Part shown: in pieces, positions 8,131-12,355 of the stretch
Position numbering within the stretch: the stretch's first letter is position 1
How the letters are laid out: each line of letters starts with the position of its first letter
Assembly: GCA_025450355.1 (NCBI GenBank)
Contig: JANWHR010000163.1
Span: 1 to 12,355, forward strand
Direction of reading: 5' to 3'
DNA length: 12,355 nucleotides
From: Micropepsaceae bacterium
Lineage (GTDB): Bacteria > Pseudomonadota > Alphaproteobacteria > Micropepsales > Micropepsaceae
Program-made: the position numbers and the translations under genes
The notes under the pieces: generated by a model
The model's database searches: none
The model's input: the letters and a program-made list of their open reading frames with translations, nothing else
What the model was told of the DNA's origin: nothing

Positions 8131-8235
8131 GCGTCACCTCGTCAGCGGGAGAACCGTGCCGGTGTTCAGGTAATGGCGGCGCGGCGCCACTGGTTCCGCT
8201 GAGGAACGACAAATCAGGGAGTGCGTTTGGCCATC
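8131..8235. promoter_or_regulatory. Divergent intergenic region with two short inverted repeats (candidate operator)
   Basis: This 105-nt region separates the first gene of the catabolic block (minus) from the ASRT gene (plus) and must hold the ASRT promoter and probably the operon promoter. Two dyads are visible: TGGCG (8174-8178) with CGCCA (8185-8189), and GTTCC (8193-8197) with GGAAC (8203-8207), spacers 6 and 5 nt. I find no convincing sigma70 -35/-10 hexamers on either strand. The dyads are short and could be chance in GC-rich DNA. Confidence 0.35.
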
Positions 8236-8616
8236 ATGCAACACACCAACGGCAGCACACGCTGGGCGATACCGGAGGGCTATATCCCCGGCGCCAGTGT
8301 CGATCCTTCCGATCACGCGCTGATGTCACATGAAGCCGCATGCCTGCTCAATCTGACGGACCAGAATGCCGACATCATGATCACCATCTTCTTTGAGAAT
8401 CGCGACCCGGCGGGACCTTACAGGGTAAGGTTGCAGGCGCGGCGGACGCTGCATCTGAGATTCAACGACCTCCGGGATCCGGAACCCATCCCAAAGGACA
8501 CGTCTTACGCATCGCTGATCGAATCGAGTGTTCCCATTATCGTGCAGCACACGCGCCTGGATTCGCGTAATACCTACATCGCATTGCTGACCACCATGGC
8601 ATCGCCGCTCGATTGA
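8236..8616 (+). CDS. ASRT-family protein (Anabaena sensory rhodopsin transducer-like)
   Basis: A 126-residue soluble protein that matches the ASRT family along its whole length; the Anabaena protein is 125 residues. Recognisable family blocks are RWAIPEGYIPG near the N-terminus, SHEAACLLN, GPYRV, RRTLHLRFNDLRDPEPIP in the middle, and VPIIVQHTRLDSR near the C-terminus. Known family members form beta-sandwich tetramers; one interacts with a microbial rhodopsin in Anabaena. Comparative work proposed that most members bind small molecules, perhaps carbohydrates. No rhodopsin gene is visible here. The gene is divergent from an acid-catabolism block, so a ligand-sensing or accessory role for that pathway is inferred. 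The start is uncertain: the ATG at 8236 lies close before the conserved block but 14 nt after AGGGAG (8216-8221); a TTG at 8227 has better spacing, and a GTG at 8221 is also in frame. Confidence 0.9.
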   Translation: MQHTNGSTRWAIPEGYIPGASVDPSDHALMSHEAACLLNLTDQNADIMITIFFENRDPAGPYRVRLQARRTLHLRFNDLRDPEPIPKDTSYASLIESSVPIIVQHTRLDSRNTYIALLTTMASPLD

Positions 8617-8627
8617 GCTGGATGATC

Positions 8628-8660
8628 AAAAACGAACCCGCAGCCGCTGCGCTGCGGGTT
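8628..8660 (-). terminator. Intrinsic terminator of the WxxGxW-repeat gene
   Basis: A perfect 10-bp stem, AACCCGCAGC (8635-8644) and GCTGCGGGTT (8651-8660), encloses a 6-nt loop. Read on the minus strand the stem is followed after 2 nt by TTTTT (8632-8628), the classic Rho-independent layout. It lies 21 nt past the stop of the minus-strand repeat protein. On the plus strand no T-run follows, so it would act only weakly for the convergent ASRT gene. Confidence 0.85.
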
Positions 8661-8681
8661 CCAGTTCTCCCTCGACAGGGA

Positions 8682-9011
8682 TCAGCCTTCCCAGTGTCCT
8701 TCAATCCAGATGTTCCGTCCGTCGCGGAGCACCCAATGTCCGGGCGTCCAGTTGGCGGCATGATATGGAGGCATAACCCATTCGCCCTTCATCCAGACAT
8801 AGTGGCCGTCATGCCAGTTGTAGTGGCCTTCCCGCCAAACCATGTCGGGATGCGGCATCGCCGGCTGCACGATCGTGGGCGGCGCTGGCGGTGGGGTGGG
8901 CCCGCCAATGGCGAAGAACATTTCGGCGGCTGCGGCCGGAGCGATTGCTCCCGGGGCCGCAAGGAACAGCGCCGTCGCCGCTCCCATTGCCAATGCGGTC
9001 AAGCGACTCAT
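8682..9011 (-). CDS. Small secreted WxxGxW-repeat protein
   Basis: A 109-residue protein with a Sec signal peptide: a short basic start (MSR), a hydrophobic Ala/Leu stretch, and a likely cleavage after AAA at about residue 29. After a Pro-rich linker (PTPPPAPP) come five tandem units of pattern W-x-x-G-x-[W/Y]: WREGHY, WHDGHY, WMKGEW, WTPGHW and WIEGHW. Similar YxWxxGxW repeat proteins occur in Pseudomonadota as periplasmic or outer-membrane-associated proteins of unknown function. Aromatic and His-rich repeats might bind cell-wall glycans or metals, but that is speculation. I chose the ATG at 9011 because GGAG lies 6 nt upstream of it; an ATG at 9023 is also possible, giving four more residues. 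The open frame continues upstream to 9233 but that part looks non-coding. It is convergent with the ASRT gene and ends in its own terminator. Confidence 0.85.
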   Translation of the reverse strand: MSRLTALAMGAATALFLAAPGAIAPAAAAEMFFAIGGPTPPPAPPTIVQPAMPHPDMVWREGHYNWHDGHYVWMKGEWVMPPYHAANWTPGHWVLRDGRNIWIEGHWEG

Positions 9012-9320
9012 TGTCGTCTCCATTTTCAGTTTGCTACGTTCTCGTTTATCTGGCCGCGCGGCGCGGCCTCCGTTCCGGTAACGTGGAATGCATAGCTGCG
9101 TTTCTGAACTGAAGAGTGCCGTTGCCGTGAGCGGCGGCACGATTCCGATAGCGGTTTGGCCCGTGATTCGCATTCTGGTCTTCAGTCCACACATCCGGAC
9201 GATGAGCCGCGGAAATCTTGAGCACGACCGCATGAGGCACGCTCGGCCTGGTTATTCACACGCTTTGGAAGCCGCGCACCGGAGGGCGGAACATGCCGGG
9301 GAACAAGACGTTTGGAAGAC
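9012..9320. other. 309-nt intergenic region between divergent small genes
   Basis: The region separates the secreted repeat protein (minus) from the 78-residue protein (plus), and should hold both promoters. The GGAG ribosome site of the minus gene is at 9018-9021. A GC-rich palindrome (9052-9068) lies about 40 nt upstream of the minus start. An open frame on the plus strand (9088-9324) crosses it, but its third-position GC is near background and it matches no family known to me, so I leave it out. No clear promoter hexamers or structured RNA were seen. Confidence 0.4.
9052..9068. repeat. GC-rich palindrome A
   Basis: GGCCGCGC (9052-9059) and GCGCGGCC (9061-9068) are exact inverted copies around a single central G. 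It is followed by TCCGTTCCGGTAACG. A similar palindrome with a shared GCGGCCTCCG neighbour occurs near 9611, so the two may be copies of a small REP-like element. With only two examples in view this is tentative. Confidence 0.35.
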
Positions 9321-9557
9321 ATGAGCCCCAGGGACAAAAGCACGCGCGAAAGGCCGGCGCAGGACTGGGCGATTGTCGATGCCAGTATTGAACGGCGGTT
9401 GTCCGAGATCACCGCCTGGTTGCGCGACAATCAGGTGTTCGAGCCAAATCCGGAAGAGATGGGCAGCGTGGAACGCGCCTACTGGCATTTCGGATATTTG
9501 CGGGCGCTGGAGGATTTGCGGGCCCAATTGCAACGCCGCTCCCGCACCCGCCACTGA
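9321..9557 (+). CDS. Small conserved-looking protein of unknown function
   Basis: I do not recognise a named family. The 78-residue product is soluble, charged and probably helical: an N-terminal Lys/Arg-rich stretch, then SIERRLSEITAWLRDN, a short NPEE turn, and YWHFGYLRALEDLRAQL followed by a basic tail. There is no signal peptide or membrane segment. I judge it real because third-position GC is about 77%, clearly higher than in the neighbouring non-coding frames, and the sequence has a protein-like heptad pattern. The ATG at 9321 has GGAAG only 2 nt upstream; a TTG at 9312 with GGGGAA about 10 nt before it is an alternative, adding three residues. It is convergent with the peptidyl-prolyl isomerase gene, and no partner gene is evident. 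Confidence 0.6.
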   Translation: MSPRDKSTRERPAQDWAIVDASIERRLSEITAWLRDNQVFEPNPEEMGSVERAYWHFGYLRALEDLRAQLQRRSRTRH

Positions 9558-9610
9558 GCAATTTGCATCAAAGCTCAGTGTCATCCCTCTGCGATAGCTG
9601 GAATCCGGTA

Positions 9611-9628
9611 GCCGCGCGCCGGCGCGGC
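9611..9628. repeat. GC-rich palindrome B in convergent gap
   Basis: GCCGCGC (9611-9617) and GCGCGGC (9622-9628) form a 7-bp stem with a 4-nt loop in the 124-nt gap between two convergent genes. No T-run follows on either strand, so it is at best a weak bidirectional terminator. It resembles the palindrome at 9052-9068, and GCGGCCTCCG follows shortly after both. Confidence 0.4.
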
Positions 9629-9681
9629 AAAGACGCGGCCTCCGCATCCCCGCGTCAGATGCTTTGTTTTCTTACAAGGCA

Positions 9682-10263
9682 CTACTGAATCGTTACTTTG
9701 ACGATCGTCACCGGCATTGCGGGGGCCGCATCCGGAAACGGCCCGACACCGCCCATGAGGGGGACCATGGCGATCCTGTCCACCACATCCATTCCTTCCA
9801 CGACATGGCCGAATACGGCATAGCCCGTTTTGTTGTCGTGGTCGTCCGGTTGATGATCGAGGCCGGTGTTGTCCGCCAGATTGATGAAGAATTCGGCCGT
9901 TGCGGAGGTGGGGTCGTCGGCGCGGGCCATCGCCACAGTGCCCCGCAGATTCGAGCCGGCAGCCGCCGTTTCCAGGGGAATGGGATCGTGCACATCCCTG
10001 GTATTGCCCTGCGCATCGCTCGACCCGGCCTGAATGACAAAACCGGGCGCGACCCGATACACCACCGTCCCATCGAAATGACCCTCACGGGCATAGCGTT
10101 CAAAATTCGCGACCGTGGCGGGCGTGTGCTCCGCGTCGAGTTCAATCACGATATTGCCCATTGAGGTCTCGATGGTCGCCCTGGGCGCCGGCGATTGCGC
10201 CAGCACAGGGATCATGGAGAACGCCAGGACCGCAGCCGCAAGCGCAAATCTTCGCACAGTCAT
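9682..10263 (-). CDS. Exported cyclophilin-type peptidyl-prolyl cis-trans isomerase (PpiA-like)
   Basis: A 193-residue cyclophilin, close to the length of E. coli PpiA (190), which speeds cis-trans isomerisation of Xaa-Pro bonds in protein folding. Residues 1-22 form a Sec signal (MTVRR then an Ala/Leu/Val core, likely cut after VLA), so it works in the periplasm. The cyclophilin active-site segment YRVAPGFVIQAG (69-80) supplies the catalytic Arg70, Phe75 and Gln78, and the second signature GTVAMARADDPTSATAEFF is also present, as in PpiA. The C-terminal half has the family's YAVFGHVVEGMDVVDRI strand. I start at the ATG at 10263 (signal peptide begins directly there); an in-frame ATG at 10287 would add MAFTGIIL. 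The longer open frame to 10494 runs into the divergent gene and is rejected. Confidence 0.94.
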   Translation of the reverse strand: MTVRRFALAAAVLAFSMIPVLAQSPAPRATIETSMGNIVIELDAEHTPATVANFERYAREGHFDGTVVYRVAPGFVIQAGSSDAQGNTRDVHDPIPLETAAAGSNLRGTVAMARADDPTSATAEFFINLADNTGLDHQPDDHDNKTGYAVFGHVVEGMDVVDRIAMVPLMGGVGPFPDAAPAMPVTIVKVTIQ

Positions 10264-10339
10264 GAGGATGATCCCGGTGAATGCCATGCCCAGCTTGCGC
10301 TGATGCCCACGATTGCTGCAAGAGCAGGGACGGAACAGC

Positions 10340-10344
10340 AGGAG
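10340..10344 (+). promoter_or_regulatory. Ribosome binding site fixing a GTG start
   Basis: AGGAG lies 7 nt before the in-frame GTG at 10352. This is the best ribosome site in the upstream region and decides the start of the LOG-family gene over the TTG at 10313, which lacks one. Confidence 0.75.
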
Positions 10345-10351
10345 CAGATTC

Positions 10352-11332
10352 GTGGCCGATGCGCGCAACAAGCCTGGGGCAGGTGGAGACGCGGTCCCCA
10401 GCCCGCCACATCCGACACAGCGGAAACGTCCGCTTCCCGAACAACGGCCGACGCGGGCGGAACGGGAATTGCCGGAGGTTGTGCAACGAATCATCGCGAG
10501 CCCCAGCTATCGTCCTGCCGATGAAGATTTGGATTTTCTTCAGCAGCCGGAGACCAGGGGAATCCGGCTGCAACTGGAATATCGCAAGGCCGAGACATTG
10601 CTCCGCGAACATCATATCGCCCATACGATCGTGGTGTTTGGCGGCACGAGAATCCGCGAGAGGGCAGCGGCGGAACGCGCGCTCCATGAGGCGGAGCAGG
10701 CGCTTGCGGCCGATCCCGGCAATGCGGAACTGAAACAGCATCACCGGATTTGCCAGAACCTGGTTGACACCAGCCGGTATTACGATTTGGCGCGCGAGTT
10801 CGGCGGCATTGTGGGCCGCAATGGCGATCGCGGGCGCGACGGCCGCATCATCATTACCACCGGCGGCGGCCCGGGAATCATGGAGGCTGCCAATCGCGGC
10901 GCGTTTGAGACGGGCGCGCGTTCCGCCGGGCTGAACATCTCGCTCCCGCACGAGCAATATCCCAATCCGTACATCACGCCGGAGCTGTGCCTGCGTTTTC
11001 ATTATTTTGCGCTCAGGAAATTGCATTTCGTGCTGCGGGCGCGCGCGCTGGTGGTGTTTCCCGGCGGCTTTGGCACGATGGACGAATTGTTCGAAATTCT
11101 TGCACTGTCGCAAACGCGTAAATTGCCGCCGGTCCCGATCGTGCTGGTTGGCGAGGAATATTGGCGGCGGGCGTTCGATCCGGAGTTCTTCGTCGAACAG
11201 GGCGTGATCGATCCCGAAGACCGCGAGCTGTTCTGGTATGCCGAAACTCCGCACGACATCTGGCGGGGAATCTTGCGTTGGTATGAGAAAAAGGGAGAAC
11301 CGCTTTTGATCGGGGAGGAGCGCGGCGCATGA
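10352..11332 (+). CDS. LOG-family protein (nucleoside 5'-monophosphate phosphoribohydrolase-like, TIGR00730 type)
   Basis: A 326-residue Rossmann-fold protein of the LOG family, often misannotated as lysine decarboxylase. Characterised members cleave the N-glycosidic bond of (cytokinin) nucleoside 5'-monophosphates to free base and ribose 5-phosphate. Visible motifs are VVFGGTR (94-100), GGGPGIMEA (171-179) and the defining PGGFGTMDE (237-245), with the catalytic Arg/Glu context intact. Compared with the 180-200-residue plant and bacterial LOGs it has about 90 extra N-terminal residues: a Pro/Arg-rich, probably disordered start and a helical segment, as in the long bacterial subgroup. An inserted helical stretch (about 104-150) separates the first two motifs. 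The next gene starts inside its stop codon (ATGA), so the two are translationally coupled. The natural substrate is unknown; general nucleotide salvage is as likely as cytokinin formation. Confidence 0.9.
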   Translation: MADARNKPGAGGDAVPSPPHPTQRKRPLPEQRPTRAERELPEVVQRIIASPSYRPADEDLDFLQQPETRGIRLQLEYRKAETLLREHHIAHTIVVFGGTRIRERAAAERALHEAEQALAADPGNAELKQHHRICQNLVDTSRYYDLAREFGGIVGRNGDRGRDGRIIITTGGGPGIMEAANRGAFETGARSAGLNISLPHEQYPNPYITPELCLRFHYFALRKLHFVLRARALVVFPGGFGTMDELFEILALSQTRKLPPVPIVLVGEEYWRRAFDPEFFVEQGVIDPEDRELFWYAETPHDIWRGILRWYEKKGEPLLIGEERGA

Positions 11333-12355
11333 AACTGTCCTTTCACGGTGCGGACCGGGACGTCACCGGCTCGTGTCATCTGCTGGAAGCCGGTGGCAAA
11401 AAAATCCTCATCGATTGCGGCATGTTGCAGGGCAGCCGCGAACTGGACGAAGAGAATGCGTGTCCGTTCGGTTTTGATGCGCAGGAGATCGACATCGTTC
11501 TCCTGACTCATGCCCATCTCGACCATTGCGGGCGTTTGCCGCTGCTGGTGAAACGCGGATTCAAAGGAGAGATCATCACCACTGCTGCCACGGCGGAACT
11601 GGCGCGGCTGGTGGTCATGGACGCGGCGCATCTGCATGACGAGGAGGCGCAGCGGCGCGCCGGATCGGCGCTTAAGAATCCGGAGCCGCCGCTCTATTCA
11701 ATGATCGATGCGACGAATGCATTGGGCCGCTTCGGCCGCATGGCGGAATATCAGGCGCCATTGCAGATCGCGCCGGGGATTCGCGCGACATATTTCGATG
11801 CGGGGCACATTCTGGGCTCGGCCAGTATTCTGGTGGAAGTGCAGGAAAACGGCAGCACACAGACGATTCTATTCTCCGGCGATATCGGCAATGCGGGGCG
11901 CCCGCTGCTGCGCCCGCCCCAAACACCGAAGGAAGCGCAATGGGTCGTCATGGAAACAACCTATGGCGACCGGCTGCATCGCGATTTTCGGGCCACGGTG
12001 CAGGAATTTCAGTCGGTGATCGCCGGGGCCATCCAGCGGGGTGGAAATGTGGTTGTTCCGACCTTTGCGCTGGAACGCGCGCAGGAACTGCTGTTCTTCC
12101 TGCGGGAGGGCATTGAACAGAATGAAATTCCCCCCTCGATTGCCGTGTATCTGGACTCCCCCATGGCGGTGTCGGCAACGGAAATCTTCGAGCATCATCC
12201 CGAATGCTACAACGAAACCATCGCGGCCATGCTGCGCGACCATCACGATCCGTTCGGCGTTCCGGGACTGAAAATGGTGCGCCAAAGGATCGATTCGATG
12301 GCCATTAATGAGGTCTCCTCCGGGGCGATCATCATGGCTGGCTCCGGAATGGCCA
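11329..12355 (+). CDS. Metallo-beta-lactamase-fold RNase-like protein with beta-CASP domain, 3' end outside window
   Basis: The first 342 residues of a protein of the CPSF73/RNase J-like beta-CASP class (MBL-fold with RNA-specificity domain), normally about 450-470 residues. Zinc-binding and catalytic motifs are visible: HAHLDHCG (about 61-68), DAGHILGSA (about 155-163) and FSGDIG (about 182-187). The beta-CASP insert follows, with ETTYGDR and PTFALERAQELL, and the sequence ends in the AGSGM segment just at the window edge. Family members are zinc-dependent endo- or exoribonucleases acting in the cytoplasm. The ATG at 11329 overlaps the LOG gene's TGA by 4 nt and is preceded by GGGGAGGAG, so it belongs to the same operon. 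The remaining metal and substrate motifs cannot be checked because the C-terminus is missing. Confidence 0.93.
   Translation, partial: MKLSFHGADRDVTGSCHLLEAGGKKILIDCGMLQGSRELDEENACPFGFDAQEIDIVLLTHAHLDHCGRLPLLVKRGFKGEIITTAATAELARLVVMDAAHLHDEEAQRRAGSALKNPEPPLYSMIDATNALGRFGRMAEYQAPLQIAPGIRATYFDAGHILGSASILVEVQENGSTQTILFSGDIGNAGRPLLRPPQTPKEAQWVVMETTYGDRLHRDFRATVQEFQSVIAGAIQRGGNVVVPTFALERAQELLFFLREGIEQNEIPPSIAVYLDSPMAVSATEIFEHHPECYNETIAAMLRDHHDPFGVPGLKMVRQRIDSMAINEVSSGAIIMAGSGMA

Noticed and set aside
9088..9324. 78-codon plus-strand frame ending in an ATGA overlap with the 9321 gene
   Set aside because: The overlap is suggestive, but third-position GC is about 62%, close to background, there is no good ribosome site and no protein-like pattern. 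It cannot be fully excluded.
10142..11254. 370-codon minus-strand open frame across the LOG gene
   Set aside because: Antisense to a gene with all LOG motifs. Its low-coordinate end overlaps the peptidyl-prolyl isomerase gene in another frame.
1..12355. Mobile element, CRISPR array, tRNA, rRNA or phage genes
   Set aside because: I found no transposase or integrase motifs, no regularly spaced repeats, no tRNA cloverleaf and no rRNA-like stretch.

Overview
The window looks like a GC-rich (about 60%) bacterial chromosome segment with tightly packed genes, ATGA start/stop overlaps and high third-position GC. Gene content (Tat-exported molybdenum oxidoreductase, PoxB-type enzyme, ASRT protein, LOG-family protein, beta-CASP nuclease) suggests a Pseudomonadota member, perhaps an alphaproteobacterium. 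This is inference; no rRNA, tRNA or other taxonomic marker is present. I see no mobile element, CRISPR array, tRNA or rRNA.

Region 1 (1-8130, minus strand) is a block of five genes read right to left. A PoxB-like thiamine-diphosphate enzyme (8130-6376) overlaps by 56 nt an enolase-superfamily protein of the mandelate-racemase type (6431-5259). That gene overlaps by 4 nt a 967-residue FAD/Fe-S oxidoreductase resembling D-2-hydroxyacid dehydrogenases (5262-2359). After a 136-nt gap come the two subunits of a periplasmic molybdenum hydroxylase of the isoquinoline-oxidoreductase/aldehyde-dehydrogenase type: the 2Fe-2S subunit (2222-1767) and the large subunit (1763 to beyond the left edge). Together they look like a catabolic set for a hydroxy- or sugar acid: dehydration or epimerisation, flavin-linked oxidation, 2-keto-acid decarboxylation or oxidation, and aldehyde oxidation, with electrons probably passed to the respiratory chain. 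The substrate is unknown.

Region 2 (8131-9681) starts with an ASRT-family protein (Anabaena sensory rhodopsin transducer family, 8236-8616) transcribed divergently from the catabolic block, with no rhodopsin in view. Convergent to it is a small secreted protein with five W-x-x-G-x-[W/Y] repeats (9011-8682), ending in a clear intrinsic terminator. A 309-nt non-coding stretch and a 78-residue protein of unknown function (9321-9557) follow.

Region 3 (9682-12355) has an exported cyclophilin-type peptidyl-prolyl isomerase on the minus strand. Divergent from it is a two-gene plus-strand unit: a LOG-family nucleotide phosphoribohydrolase-like protein (10352-11332) and, with a 4-nt ATGA overlap, a beta-CASP metallo-beta-lactamase-fold RNase-like protein running off the right edge. 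The pair may act in RNA or nucleotide turnover.

The strongest leads are the rhodopsin-less ASRT gene beside an uncharacterised acid-catabolism operon, and the translationally coupled LOG/beta-CASP pair.
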